Shown piece after piece: positions 1 to 9,454 of a DNA stretch of 64,000 nt. How positions within the stretch are numbered: position 1 is the stretch's first letter; each line of letters starts with the position of its first letter. This stretch comes from Allobosea sp. 67-29 (lineage in GTDB: Bacteria > Pseudomonadota > Alphaproteobacteria > Rhizobiales > Beijerinckiaceae), in the NCBI RefSeq assembly GCF_001898115.1, contig NZ_MKSQ01000008.1, forward strand, positions 309,597 to 373,596, read 5' to 3'. The position numbers were made by a program, and so were the translations under genes. The notes beneath the pieces were generated by a model, which had not been told where the DNA came from, ran no database searches, and saw only the letters and a list, made by a program, of their open reading frames with translations.

Positions 1-930
1 GCGCGCCGGATCGCTGGCGAAGGAGTGGACCGAGGTCAGTACGCCCGAGCGGACGACGAAGGTGCCGAGCAGCGACAGCGAAAATGTCAGGATCGCAAGC
101 AGGATGGTCCAGACCTTCAACGCGTCGCGCTTCTCCATCACCACCAGCGAATGGATCAGGGCCGTGCCGGCGAGCCAGGGCATGAACGAGGCATTCTCCA
201 CCGGATCCCAGAACCACCAGCCGCCCCAGCCGAGCTCGTAATAGGCCCAGTAGGAGCCCATCGCGATGCCGAGCGTCAGGAAGGTCCAGGCCAGCAATGT
301 CCACGGCCTGACGGCGCGGGCCCACATCGCGTCGATGCGGCCGTCGATCAGGGCCGCGACCGCGAAGGCATAGGTCATCGAGAAGCCGACATAGCCGACA
401 TAGAGCAGCGGCGGATGGATCGCGAGCCCGAGATCCTGCAGGATCGGGTTGAGGTCCTGCCCTTCGGCCGGCGCCGGCGAGAGCCGCCGGAAGGGATTCG
501 AGGTCAGCAGGGTGAAGGCGAGGAAGGCGACGGCGACGAGCCCCTGGGTCGCCAGCGCTCCCGCCCGCAGGCGCGGCGGCAGCGAACGGCGCGATAGCGC
601 CACGAGCGCGCCGAACAGGGTCAGGATGAACACCCAGAGCAGCAGCGAGCCTTCGTGATTGCCCCAAACCGAGGTGAATTTGTAGATCAGCGGTTGGGCC
701 GAATGCGAATTCTCGAAGACGTTGGCGACCGAGAAATCGGAACGGACATACGAGGCGACGAGGCAGGCGAAGGCGAGCGCGACCAGCGCGAAGCTGATCA
801 GCGCCGCGCTGGCACCGACCGAAGCCAGCGCCCGGTCCTGTCGTGACAGCCCCCACAGGGGCACCAGCGCCTGGATGACCGAAACGCCGAGCGCCAGCGC
901 CAGCGCATAATGTCCGATCTCGACGATCAT
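1..930 (-). CDS. ccmF: Cytochrome c-type biogenesis protein CcmF (3' end outside window)
   Basis: CcmF is the large inner-membrane subunit of the system I haem lyase that attaches haem to apocytochrome c in the periplasm. The frame opens with an ATG at 930 and stays open for 310 codons to the left edge, so the C-terminal half is missing. Several hydrophobic segments are visible. The haem-handling WWD motif reads [19 protein letters not shown], at roughly residues 232-250, and is intact. The start lies 7 bases after the ccmE stop, so the gene is the third of ccmI-ccmE-ccmF in one minus-strand operon. Nothing in the visible part suggests damage. Confidence 0.95.
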   Translation of the reverse strand, partial: MIVEIGHYALALALGVSVIQALVPLWGLSRQDRALASVGASAALISFALVALAFACLVASYVRSDFSVANVFENSHSAQPLIYKFTSVWGNHEGSLLLWVFILTLFGALVALSRRSLPPRLRAGALATQGLVAVAFLAFTLLTSNPFRRLSPAPAEGQDLNPILQDLGLAIHPPLLYVGYVGFSMTYAFAVAALIDGRIDAMWARAVRPWTLLAWTFLTLGIAMGSYWAYYELGWGGWWFWDPVENASFMPWLAGTALIHSLVVMEKRDALKVWTILLAILTFSLSLLGTFVVRSGVLTSVHSFASDPAR

Positions 931-937
931 GCCGCGC

Positions 938-1444
938 TCACGGCCTGGCCGGCGCAGCCGCGCCGGTTTCGCCCTGCCAGTGCCCCTGCTTCTTCAGCGT
1001 GTCGGCAACTTCGCGCGGCATGTAGGTCTCGTCATGCTTGGCGAGCACGGAATCGGCCCTGAAGCGCCCCGCGCCCTCGAACACGCCTTCCGTCACCACG
1101 CCCTGCCCTTCCCTGAACAGGTCGGGAAGCAACCCGTCATAGCTGACCTTCACGGCTGTCTTGCCGTCGGTCACCGCGAAGGCGACGCGGTGACCGGGGC
1201 CACGCTGCACCGACCCTGCCTCGACCAAGCCGCCGAGACGCATGCGCGTGCCTGGGGCCACGCCCTTCTCGGCGATTTCCGTCGGCCCGTAGAAGAACAC
1301 GATCGTATCGCGCATGGCGAAGAGCACGAGCCCGGCCGCGAGAGCGAGAACGGTCCCGGCCGCCGCGATGATCGCAAGCCTGCGCTGCTTGCGCGAGACG
1401 CGGCGCTTGGCAGGCTGCAGCGGGGTGGTCTGGGCAGCCGTCAT
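938..1444 (-). CDS. ccmE: Cytochrome c-type biogenesis haem chaperone CcmE
   Basis: CcmE is the periplasmic haem chaperone that binds haem covalently through a histidine and hands it to CcmF. The 168-residue protein has a basic N-terminus, one membrane anchor at about residues 23-43, and an OB-fold body. The haem-binding signature is HDETY, with His127 and Tyr131. The ATG at 1444 overlaps the ccmI stop as ATGA. A longer reading frame upstream is Arg/Gly-rich and unlike the family, so I reject it. The length is typical for the family. Confidence 0.96.
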   Translation of the reverse strand: MTAAQTTPLQPAKRRVSRKQRRLAIIAAAGTVLALAAGLVLFAMRDTIVFFYGPTEIAEKGVAPGTRMRLGGLVEAGSVQRGPGHRVAFAVTDGKTAVKVSYDGLLPDLFREGQGVVTEGVFEGAGRFRADSVLAKHDETYMPREVADTLKKQGHWQGETGAAAPARP

Positions 1445-2544
1445 GGCGTGGCCTCCTTCAGGCCCAGTTCTTGGGCCAGGGCGCCGATCGCCGCAACTGC
1501 GGCAGCGTCCTGCGCCAATCGCTCGCGTGCGGTCTTCACCGCCTGCAGGGCTTGCGCCTTCTGGCCGAGCACCGAGCGGGCACGGATCAGGCGCGACCAT
1601 TCGGCCAGCGTTCCCCCGCCGGCGTCGAGCCGTTCCGCGAGGCCGTCCACCATGCCGCGGATCGCCTCCTCACGCGCGCCGTCGGGCAGCGCTGCGATGG
1701 CGTCCCGGCCGGCTGCCGATTCCATGCGTGCGAGCCGGTCCCGCACCGCCGCGGTCCAGGCTGCGTCCGGCGGCGAGCCGGCCAGCAGGTTCTTCAGAGA
1801 CGCCACCGCGCCCGGCTCATCGCCATCCTGCTCCTGCGCCAAGGCCAGATAATAGCGGGCTCGCGGGTTGCCCGGGTCGAGTTTCGTCGCCTCGGAAAAG
1901 GCCTCGCGCGCGGAAGCCGTTACCACGCCATCGGCCGCGAGCGTGCGCGCCTCGCCGAGGCCCGCAAGCAGTTCCGGATCAGGCTTGCCGTATCGCAGCG
2001 CAGAGGCGAACGCGTTGGCGGCGTCGTCGTAACGGCCTTGCCTCAGGTAGATCGGCGCGATCAGCGACCATCCCTTCGTATCGGTCGGGTGCGCCGCGAG
2101 ATGAGCTTCCATGCGCGCGAAGACGACGGCGAAATCCTGCTGGGGGCCTGCCTTGGCCAGACGCGCCGCCAGCGGCTGGTCCGGCGTATCCGGAGAGCCG
2201 TAGGTGCCGTAGACCAACAGCGCCAGAATCGGCACCAGCGACAGCATCAGGGCCGAGCTGGCGCGGCGGCGGCGCAGGGAGGGCTCGGTCTCGCCCGGCG
2301 GCGAGACCTCGTCCCCCGCGGCGCGCAACAGACGACGGCCCGCCTCGGCGCGCGCCGCATCGGCCTCCTCGGTGGCGAGCAGACCGCGCGCCATATCCCG
2401 GTCGATCTCGCCAAGTTGCGAACGGTAGAGGCTCCTGGCATCGGCCGTATCCGCGAAACCCGGAGCCGAGACGCGGCTCAACGGCCAGAGCAAGGCGAAA
2501 ATCGCCGCCCCCGTCATCACCGCAAAGACCGCCCAAATCATCAT
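1441..2544 (-). CDS. ccmI: Cytochrome c-type biogenesis protein CcmI (TPR domain)
   Basis: CcmI (CycH in rhizobia) holds apocytochrome c and presents it to the CcmF/CcmH haem lyase. The 367-residue protein begins with a hydrophobic segment at residues 2-22, followed by a cytoplasmic loop rich in Arg/Glu with a coiled-coil flavour. A second membrane segment lies near residues 98-115, and a periplasmic tetratricopeptide region follows (for example the stretches around residues 160-250 with Tyr/Ala at TPR positions). Two ATGs, 2544 and 2541, are both possible starts. It leads ccmE and ccmF, overlapping ccmE by 4 bases, and sits 67 bases after the sensor kinase on the same strand. Confidence 0.93.
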   Translation of the reverse strand: MMIWAVFAVMTGAAIFALLWPLSRVSAPGFADTADARSLYRSQLGEIDRDMARGLLATEEADAARAEAGRRLLRAAGDEVSPPGETEPSLRRRRASSALMLSLVPILALLVYGTYGSPDTPDQPLAARLAKAGPQQDFAVVFARMEAHLAAHPTDTKGWSLIAPIYLRQGRYDDAANAFASALRYGKPDPELLAGLGEARTLAADGVVTASAREAFSEATKLDPGNPRARYYLALAQEQDGDEPGAVASLKNLLAGSPPDAAWTAAVRDRLARMESAAGRDAIAALPDGAREEAIRGMVDGLAERLDAGGGTLAEWSRLIRARSVLGQKAQALQAVKTARERLAQDAAAVAAIGALAQELGLKEATP

Positions 2545-2611
2545 CGCATGTTCTTAATCAATCGGCCGCGCCGCTTCATGGTGACAAAGGGTCACGCGGC
2601 TGCTCGCCCGT

Positions 2612-3994
2612 CTAGACCGAGGGAAGGGCGAGCCGAGCCCGCAAGCCACCCAGCGGCGAGCGATACAACGTCAGCTCGCCGCCATAAAGCTTCGCGAGAT
2701 CGACCACGATCGACAAGCCGAGACCGGAGCCCGGCGTCGTTTCGTCGAGCCTGCGCCCGCGTTTCAGCACCTCGGCCATCGCTTCCTCGGGCAGGCCGGG
2801 GCCGTCGTCGTCGATGAGAAGGGCCAGTTGCTGTCCGGGATTGCCCGTCCCCGGCTCAAGCGACACCTCGACGATGGAATCGGCCCATTTGAAGGCGTTG
2901 TCGAGCAGATTGCCCAGCATCTCCTCGAGATCCTGCCGCTCACCGCGGAAGCGCAGGCGCTTCGGCACGGTGTGGCTGCCTCGGATGCCCCGATCCTGCG
3001 ATATCTTCATGAAGGTGCGCAGCAGCGCGTCGAGCGAGGGCGCAGCCTCGGTCACCCCGCCGAGCGCTCCCGAGAGCGCGGCCGCGCGAGCCCTGTCCAG
3101 ATAGTACTGGACCTGATCGCGCATCACGGCGCTCTGCTCTTTGACCGTCTGCGACAAATGCGCCTCGTCGCCTCCGCCCTCCGCCTCGTTCATCATGACG
3201 CTGAGCGGGGTCTTGAGCGCATGGGCGAGGTTGCCGACCTGCGTGCGGGCACGTTCCAGAATTTCCCGGTTCGCGTCGATGAGCTGGTTGAGTTCGTCGG
3301 CGAGGGGTTCAAGGTCCGGTGGATAGCGACCGGCGATACGTTGCGATTCGCCCGTTCGAACCGTCCCGACGGCAGCCCTCAGCCGGACGAGCGGCCGCAG
3401 GCCGAAGCGGACCTGAACCAGGGTCGACGCGACGAGGACGAGTCCGAGCAAGAGGAAGGTCATCGTCAGGGCGAAGCGGAAATCCTGGATGTCGCCCTCG
3501 ATCTCGTCGGCAGGCGCGGCGACCGCCACTGCGAAGCGGCCATCTTCCCCGACATCGATCTCGCGCTCGAGAATCCGCAGCAGGCGATCGTCAGGCCCCG
3601 AAACATAGCTCTCGCGCAAGCCGCGACTGTTGGGCGCGATCGCCTGGTCGAGAAGCCTGGGCAATTGCCCGCCGACGAGCGAGCGGGACGCGCGCACGCT
3701 CGGCCGATCTCCGTCGAGCCGGGTGATCTGCCAATACCAGCCGGTCAGCGGCAGGTCGAAGCGCGGCTCGCCGAGATCGCCGATCGTCTGCCGCTCGGTC
3801 TCCGGCGGCGCCGCCAGATCGGCCACGAGCTGCTTGATGTAGACGGAAAGCCGCTCGTCGAAGCCGCGCTCTGCGGAGCGACGGTAGAAGGTGGTGAGAC
3901 CGAGCCCCGCCAGCACGAGGATCAGGATGCAGCAGAACGCCGCCGAAAGGAACAGCCGCGCACCCAGCGAAAAACGGTGGGATCGGAACGGCAT
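2612..3994 (-). CDS. Two-component sensor histidine kinase (FeuQ/PhoQ-like)
   Basis: This is a membrane sensor kinase that probably phosphorylates the response regulator encoded just upstream. Its 460 residues show TM1 at about 11-35, a periplasmic sensor of about 135 residues, TM2 at 174-196 and a HAMP linker to about 245. The dimerisation box NLAHALKTP carries the phospho-acceptor His258. The ATPase part has an N box (GNLLDNAFKW), a G1 box (DDDGPGL) and a G2 box (GSGLGLS). The ATG is 9 bases after the regulator stop. The layout matches the FeuP/FeuQ pair of rhizobia. The signal is unknown, and assignment to FeuQ is by resemblance only. Confidence 0.93.
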   Translation of the reverse strand: MPFRSHRFSLGARLFLSAAFCCILILVLAGLGLTTFYRRSAERGFDERLSVYIKQLVADLAAPPETERQTIGDLGEPRFDLPLTGWYWQITRLDGDRPSVRASRSLVGGQLPRLLDQAIAPNSRGLRESYVSGPDDRLLRILEREIDVGEDGRFAVAVAAPADEIEGDIQDFRFALTMTFLLLGLVLVASTLVQVRFGLRPLVRLRAAVGTVRTGESQRIAGRYPPDLEPLADELNQLIDANREILERARTQVGNLAHALKTPLSVMMNEAEGGGDEAHLSQTVKEQSAVMRDQVQYYLDRARAAALSGALGGVTEAAPSLDALLRTFMKISQDRGIRGSHTVPKRLRFRGERQDLEEMLGNLLDNAFKWADSIVEVSLEPGTGNPGQQLALLIDDDGPGLPEEAMAEVLKRGRRLDETTPGSGLGLSIVVDLAKLYGGELTLYRSPLGGLRARLALPSV

Positions 3995-4003
3995 GTCCTG
4001 CGA

Positions 4004-4672
4004 TCAGACCTTTTCGGGAGCGGCAGCGATGTAGCCGAGTCCCCGCACGGTCTCGATGATTTCCACGCCGAGCTTCTTGCGCAGCCGGCCGACGAAAACC
4101 TCGATCGTGTTGGAATCGCGGTCGAAATCCTGATCGTAGAGATGCTCGACCAGCTCGGTGCGCGACACCACCCTGCCCTGATGATGCATCAGATAGGAGA
4201 GCAACCGATATTCGTGCGAGGTCAGCTTGACCGGGTTGCCGTCGACCACGACGCGGCTGGCCCGCGTATCGAGACGAACCGGACCGCAGACTAGTTCCGA
4301 GGTCGCATGGCCGGCGGCGCGGCGAAGCAGGGCGCGGACGCGCGCCAGCAATTCCTCGACGTGGAAGGGCTTCACGACATAATCGTCCGCGCCGGCATCG
4401 AAGCCCCCCACCTTGTCGCTCCAGCGGTCGCGGGCCGTGAGGATCAGCACCGGCATCGTCTTGCCGGCCCGGCGCCAGCCTTGCAGCACGGCGACGCCAT
4501 CCACCTTCGGCAGACCGAGGTCGAGGATCACAGCGTCATATGGCTCGGTCTCACCGAGATAGAGCCCTTCCTCGCCGTCAAACGCCTTGTCGACGGCATA
4601 GCCCGCGTTCTCGAGTGCCGTCACGATCTGGCGGTTGAGGTCCTTGTCGTCCTCGACGACGAGCAGTCTCAC
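4004..4672 (-). CDS. OmpR/PhoB-family response regulator (FeuP-like)
   Basis: This is a DNA-binding response regulator of 222 residues. The receiver domain covers residues 1-115, with acidic pocket residues EDD at 7-9, phospho-acceptor Asp51 and conserved Lys101 (VVKPF). A winged-helix effector domain of OmpR type spans about 124-220, ending near the motif VRGLGYI. It lies between a PepSY-like gene and its partner kinase on the same strand. It probably controls its own operon and possibly envelope functions. The nearby ccm genes are downstream and could be co-transcribed; that link is inference from spacing only. Confidence 0.95.
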   Translation of the reverse strand: MRLLVVEDDKDLNRQIVTALENAGYAVDKAFDGEEGLYLGETEPYDAVILDLGLPKVDGVAVLQGWRRAGKTMPVLILTARDRWSDKVGGFDAGADDYVVKPFHVEELLARVRALLRRAAGHATSELVCGPVRLDTRASRVVVDGNPVKLTSHEYRLLSYLMHHQGRVVSRTELVEHLYDQDFDRDSNTIEVFVGRLRKKLGVEIIETVRGLGYIAAAPEKV

Positions 4673-4718
4673 GGTATGTTCGCTCCGGATCTGGGATGGA
4701 AACGCATCGAATCCGGCA

Positions 4719-5042
4719 TCACCGGATGGCAGCGACCTTGCCGGATTGCCCTTCCAGTGTCACGCGTGCGACCTTGCCGTCGCGCTTCAAAGTGGTCACC
4801 ACATAGACGAACTCGGCGCCTTGCCGGCAGAGCCGGATGCGGACGACCTCCCCGGGCGCGGCATGGCGGGCATGGCGCGAGGCCTCGACCGGCTGGATCA
4901 CCAGCCCCTCGGCAACGGCAGTGCGTGTCTCGTCCGACGAAAGACACGACATCGGCGCCGGATCGTCTACGCGCACGATCGGCGCCGGCGACGACGCCAG
5001 GAGCGCGAAGGCGAGAATGGGTTCGACCGGCATCATCGTCAC
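4719..5042 (-). CDS. Small exported PepSY-like protein
   Basis: This 107-residue protein has a short hydrophobic N-terminus (about residues 5-20) that looks like a Sec signal ending near SSPAP. A compact C-terminal domain follows, with alternating strands (VVRIRLCRQGAEFVYVV) and a GKVA-type ending, typical of PepSY domains. PepSY proteins often sit beside two-component systems and may modulate the sensor in the periplasm. The frame starts with GTG at 5042; ATGs at 5036 and 5033 are equally possible, and no strong ribosome binding site decides. It is 46 bases upstream of the response regulator on the same strand. Confidence 0.7.
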   Translation of the reverse strand: MTMMPVEPILAFALLASSPAPIVRVDDPAPMSCLSSDETRTAVAEGLVIQPVEASRHARHAAPGEVVRIRLCRQGAEFVYVVTTLKRDGKVARVTLEGQSGKVAAIR

Positions 5043-5105
5043 GGATTAGCCCCGCACGCGTGAATGCGCCATGAACATCTCTCCCCGTCCGCAACCGGGA
5101 GCCGA

Positions 5106-8100
5106 TCAGCCGACGACGATACGTCCGCGCCATTCCTGCCCGGCACCGACCACCGCGCTGAGCTGGCGTATCGCAACCGCGATCTCCGACTGGACGCTAC
5201 CGAACGCAAGGATCTCCTGATCCGCCGGATAAAGCCAGTTCGGCTCGTTCACGACTGCGGCATACGCCGCCGCCTCGCCATCGAGCACGACGACCTCGTA
5301 GCGCTCCACATTTTCGCCGAGCGGGACTTCGGCCAGGTCCCAGGAATCGCCGTCGACACGTGTGCGGCGAAGCCAGCTCAATGCGACGCCCGCCTCGGTG
5401 CGCCTCGCCTTGGGATGGACCGGCGAGAGGGGCCGCAGCGCCGGTCCCGAAACCTCCGCAACAAGCTCGACCATCGTCGGGTCACCGACATCATGCCGCG
5501 CGGGACCGACCCGATAGCGCAGCGACCGGCCGAGATCGGCCAGGTCGCCCGTCAGCGAAACGGCGGAGCCGTCGAGCACCACCACCCGCGCGCCGGCCGG
5601 CAGAGAGCGCTGCGCCGCCGCCTCCGACCCGCCGAGGCCGCGCGTGAAGCCCGACAGCCGGAAGTGCTGCGGCCCGATCAGTTCGACCTCCGCTGCCGTC
5701 ACCAGTTCGATCTCTCCTGCCTCGTCGATCAGAGCCAGAGCGTTCGCACCCGCGAGCGCGGTTTCGTTGGGGACGGAGGAAAGGACTCCGCCGCGAAGCC
5801 TGACCTCCAGGGCCGAGCGGCGGTCGCTGCGCCAGATCGGCCCGGGCGCCAGCTCCGTCAGCGTTTCCCCAACGATCGACGGGGCCTCGACGAAGCCGGC
5901 GATATCGAAGAGCCCGCTTTCCTCCGCCCGCCAGATCGCCAGCGAGCCGGGCCAGGGTGCGGCGAAAGCGGCCAGAGACAACAGGACCGGCGGCTGCGCC
6001 GTCGCGATGGGCAGGGCGAGCGGTATTGCGAGCGGCCGGCCGGGCAAGGGCGGCGGCAATCGCGGCGGCCGGTCGCCTCCCCTGACGCCGGTCGTTCGGT
6101 AGATCGCCGGCTCGACCGACCGTGCGGACAGTCTGCGCGTCGGACCATCGGCAATCCGCGTGATCCGGAACAGCCTGTCGGCGCCCTGGACCGTCAGGGC
6201 GACCACATCGCCCGGCTCCAGGTCCACGCAGTGCGGGGAAAGCTCGCATTCGAGCAGCTCGCGCGCAGCCCAGGTCTCCTGCAGACGCTGGTCGGCAAGG
6301 CGCCGGGCTTCGGCCATGCGGGTCACGACCGCCGTCTCGACCGCAACCTCCCGCCGCGCCGCGCCCGCCAAGCGGCGTGAGCGGGCAGCGGCGTTGCGAT
6401 AGTCGTTCTCGGCATCGCTGAAACCCAGCCGCAATTCGAGCGCCAGCTCGCTCTCCTGCATGCGCCGAAGGCTAAAGGGCTCGCCGTCCCTGTCGAGGAT
6501 CAGATCGTCGGCGCCGAGGCGGCGGGACACTACCCCGCCCCTGCCCTCGAAGTGCAGCGTTCCGGAACTCATCACCGCGTCGAAACCGAAGGTCTGGGCG
6601 AGTGGCTCCAGCGCCTGCCGGGCTGACAGCGGCCGGTCGAGAACATAGCCGTCGAGAAAGCCGTCCACCGCAATGCCGTCGGCCGGCGGCAGGCCGAAAT
6701 CCGCCAGCACTTTCGCGACGAGCCGATCGACAGGCGTGCCCTCGAGGCGGCCGTTGAGCCAATGGCCAGTCTCGAAGTTGCCGCCATCGGCCCAGATGCC
6801 GCCGAGGTCGGGAAAGGCTGGAAAGGGACGCAGATCCCAGTTCCAGACGAAGATATGGGCCGGGTCGACCATGCGAATCCCGCTGACGGGGTGGACCGGA
6901 TTGCGCGCAGCATCGAAGCCGCTGCGGGCCGGATCATATCCGGAAATGACGGCCTCCAGCCCGCGCGCCTGCACGAGGTCGTCGCGCGCGCCGCTGGAAA
7001 ATGGCGGCAAGCGGCCTTCGTCCGACTTCGCATCCGGGAAGACGTTCGGGGCATTGGCCCCCTTGTCGACCGCCGGAACACCGATCTCGGTCAGCCAGAT
7101 CGGTTTCGCGCCGGGCACGAAGACGGTGGCCGTCGTTTCACTGCCGCCGACACGGCGAAGATGCGGATTGCCCCACCAGCCGGCCAGATCCTTGGGCCGG
7201 AACAACCAGGGCTTGCCATAGCCGCCATCCGCGATCGGCAGGCGCGTCTGCGCCTTCCGGCCGGCGTCATCGGCATAGTACCAGTCATAGCCCTCGCCCG
7301 ATGCCAGGCGATCGCGCAGGTAGGAGAGATCGGCCGGACCGCGCGCGATCGCGGCATCGGCATGCGCGGCGGCATCGCGCCAATCCGAGAGCGGCGGATA
7401 ATAGTCGATGCCGATGGCCCCGATGGCCGGCGAAGCCCAGAGCTGATCGAGCGGAAAATCGATATCGTCGCCGCCCTCGCGGACATCGGCGCCGTACTCG
7501 GTCCAGTCGGCGGCATAAGTGAGCGTCGCCGTCGGCAGGATCGCGCGAACGTCGTCGGCGATCGCCACGAGATGATCCACCATCGGATACCCGGTCGCGC
7601 CGCGCAGATGCGTCAATCCACGCATCTCCGAGCCGACGACGAAACCTTCGACGCCGCCGGCAGCTTGCGCCAGCATGGCGCAATGCATCACCAGCCGGCG
7701 ATACGACCACTCGTCCGGTTTGGCGCACGAGATGCCGCCGCCGGCCATGCCCATGTCGGAGGGAGAGACCGTACCGATGAAGGCATCGACCTGCGGCGCT
7801 GCCGCGGCGGTGCCTTCAGGACTTCCCGGCCGGCCGGGAGCCGGGTCGCAGGTGATGCGGCCGCGCCAGGGATAGCGGGGTTGGCCCGGGTCGCCCGAAT
7901 AGGGATCGGCCAGCCCGTTGCCCGCCGGAATATCCATCATGAGGAAGGGATAAAGCACCACCTCGAGCCCGTAGTCGAAGCGTAGCCGCCGGATCAGCGC
8001 GACGACGCTCTCGTCCGAGGGAGTGCCGCCGAAGGCAGGCCGGCCATCGATCTGGCTGACCGGCCGGGCGCCCGCCCGGCCGAGGCCCGCGACCGACCAT

Positions 8101-9023
8101 TCCGTCCCGATCGTCGGCTTGTGGGCGACCTCCACTCGCGGCGCCACGCTGCATGAGCCCGCGCGCAGATCGTCACCGAACCAGGTCACCACCAGAGAGA
8201 CGCGCCTCAGGTTCGGACAGAGCGCGACGAGATGCCCGAGCGCGGTGTCCGCATCCGCGCCGCCATAGAGCTGGTGGCGGGTCAGGCTCTCGGTCACGCC
8301 GGCTTCGGGCTCGTGGCTGACCGGCCGGATATCGTAGACGAACTCACCCGCCCCGGGCGTCAGTGCCACGCCCCGGATCATCTCTCCGAGACCGTCCACC
8401 GCGCGCACGACCTCGAAATCGAACTGCGGGACGCGGTTGCCGTAATCGGCCAGCGGAAAGCGCTCGAACACGACATAGGCGAGCCCGCGATAGGCCGGCG
8501 CCTCGCCCGCTTCCTTGGCCAGGATCAGCGGATCGGGCTCCTGGGTTTCGTGACCTTGATGGACGCGCACTACGACTGTGTTCACGTCGAGTTCGCGGCC
8601 GTCGGCCCAGATGCGGCGGACGAAAGCGATCGGCCCCTCGCAGAGCCCGATCGCCAGGTTCGCGGAATAGCTGTAGGTCGTCTCGTAGGTCTTCTGCGAG
8701 CGCCCGCCCTTGCCGCCGCTCTTGGTGCGGCTGATCGAAAGCTTGATCTCCTCCTCGAAACGTGTCGCCCAGATCAGTTGCCCACCAAGGCGCGCGCGGC
8801 CGTAGAGGCGCGGGATCGCGGCGCCCTCCGTGGCCGCGAGGCCGTTGACCTCCTTCAGCCGGGGTCCCTCGACGACCTTGTTTCCGCCCGCCCCGCCGAG
8901 CCAGCTCTGATCGATGGTTGCGCCGGCGAGGCCGCCGAGCGCCTGGCCGACCGCGCCGCCGACCGGGCCGCCCAAAGCCGTACCGAGGGCCGCGCCCGCG
9001 ACCTGGAGAAGAAGCGTCGCCAT
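5106..9023 (-). CDS. GTA gp15-like tail tip/host-specificity protein
   Basis: This is the large tail-tip protein of the gene transfer agent, 1305 residues, the usual size for alphaproteobacterial gp15. The N-terminus is a Gly/Ala-rich segment like a phage tail-hub insertion sequence. A TIM-barrel glycoside-hydrolase-like region follows at about residues 430-730 (GTA_TIM; see YAADWTEYG and IGIDYYPPLSDW). Beyond it lies a phage tail domain that in Rhodobacter helps recognise the recipient surface. The ATG at 9023 shares one base pattern (TGATG) with the gp14 stop; a longer frame to 9074 overlaps gp14 and is unlikely. It is the last structural gene of the cluster. No frameshift is visible across nearly 4 kb. 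Confidence 0.93.
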   Translation of the reverse strand: MATLLLQVAGAALGTALGGPVGGAVGQALGGLAGATIDQSWLGGAGGNKVVEGPRLKEVNGLAATEGAAIPRLYGRARLGGQLIWATRFEEEIKLSISRTKSGGKGGRSQKTYETTYSYSANLAIGLCEGPIAFVRRIWADGRELDVNTVVVRVHQGHETQEPDPLILAKEAGEAPAYRGLAYVVFERFPLADYGNRVPQFDFEVVRAVDGLGEMIRGVALTPGAGEFVYDIRPVSHEPEAGVTESLTRHQLYGGADADTALGHLVALCPNLRRVSLVVTWFGDDLRAGSCSVAPRVEVAHKPTIGTEWSVAGLGRAGARPVSQIDGRPAFGGTPSDESVVALIRRLRFDYGLEVVLYPFLMMDIPAGNGLADPYSGDPGQPRYPWRGRITCDPAPGRPGSPEGTAAAAPQVDAFIGTVSPSDMGMAGGGISCAKPDEWSYRRLVMHCAMLAQAAGGVEGFVVGSEMRGLTHLRGATGYPMVDHLVAIADDVRAILPTATLTYAADWTEYGADVREGGDDIDFPLDQLWASPAIGAIGIDYYPPLSDWRDAAAHADAAIARGPADLSYLRDRLASGEGYDWYYADDAGRKAQTRLPIADGGYGKPWLFRPKDLAGWWGNPHLRRVGGSETTATVFVPGAKPIWLTEIGVPAVDKGANAPNVFPDAKSDEGRLPPFSSGARDDLVQARGLEAVISGYDPARSGFDAARNPVHPVSGIRMVDPAHIFVWNWDLRPFPAFPDLGGIWADGGNFETGHWLNGRLEGTPVDRLVAKVLADFGLPPADGIAVDGFLDGYVLDRPLSARQALEPLAQTFGFDAVMSSGTLHFEGRGGVVSRRLGADDLILDRDGEPFSLRRMQESELALELRLGFSDAENDYRNAAARSRRLAGAARREVAVETAVVTRMAEARRLADQRLQETWAARELLECELSPHCVDLEPGDVVALTVQGADRLFRITRIADGPTRRLSARSVEPAIYRTTGVRGGDRPPRLPPPLPGRPLAIPLALPIATAQPPVLLSLAAFAAPWPGSLAIWRAEESGLFDIAGFVEAPSIVGETLTELAPGPIWRSDRRSALEVRLRGGVLSSVPNETALAGANALALIDEAGEIELVTAAEVELIGPQHFRLSGFTRGLGGSEAAAQRSLPAGARVVVLDGSAVSLTGDLADLGRSLRYRVGPARHDVGDPTMVELVAEVSGPALRPLSPVHPKARRTEAGVALSWLRRTRVDGDSWDLAEVPLGENVERYEVVVLDGEAAAYAAVVNEPNWLYPADQEILAFGSVQSEIAVAIRQLSAVVGAGQEWRGRIVVG

Positions 9024-9454
9024 CAGTCCGTTGCTCCGGGAAAGGAAAAGGCGTGGCTGAGATGGCGTCGCCACCAGCCGGTGAAGGCGACTTCGGCGAC
9101 GGCGGCCCCGTCATGGGCATGAATGATGCGATCGGGCGCGCTGAGCACAGCGCAATGCTTGGCCGGCAGGTGCTCTCGCCAGCGGAACAGCAACACGTCA
9201 CCCGGCCTCCGCTCGGCCGGTGCGACGGGCGTCAGGTGGCGCAGGGCCGCCATCGCGAGCGTCTCCTGCCCGAGGCTCTCGGCCCAATTGGGCGAATAGG
9301 GCGGTGGCGGCTCCGGCTCCGGGCCGTAGAAGTTCCGCCAGAGCCCGCGGACCAACCCAAGGCAGTCGCAGCCTACCCCGCGCAGCGAGGCCTGGTGATG
9401 ATAGGGCGTGCCGAGCCATTCGCGCGCGGCCGCGACGATCTCGGTGCGCCTCAA
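9023..9454 (-). CDS. GTA gp14-like NlpC/P60 cell-wall peptidase
   Basis: This is a cell-wall hydrolase of the NlpC/P60 fold and a component of the tail tip. In RcGTA the equivalent protein is thought to cut peptidoglycan of the recipient during DNA entry. The 143-residue protein has the nucleophile in GVGCDCLGLVRG (Cys31, with Cys29 beside it) and the probable catalytic His99 in AKHCAVL. It overlaps gp13 by 4 bases at its start and gp15 at its stop, so it is translationally coupled to both. The length matches the family. Confidence 0.93.
   Translation of the reverse strand: MRRTEIVAAAREWLGTPYHHQASLRGVGCDCLGLVRGLWRNFYGPEPEPPPPYSPNWAESLGQETLAMAALRHLTPVAPAERRPGDVLLFRWREHLPAKHCAVLSAPDRIIHAHDGAAVAEVAFTGWWRRHLSHAFSFPGATD

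Noticed and set aside
8232..9122. Plus-strand frames inside gp15 and gp14
   Set aside because: These are shadows of the GTA genes; products are Ala/Arg/Asp-rich with no domain.
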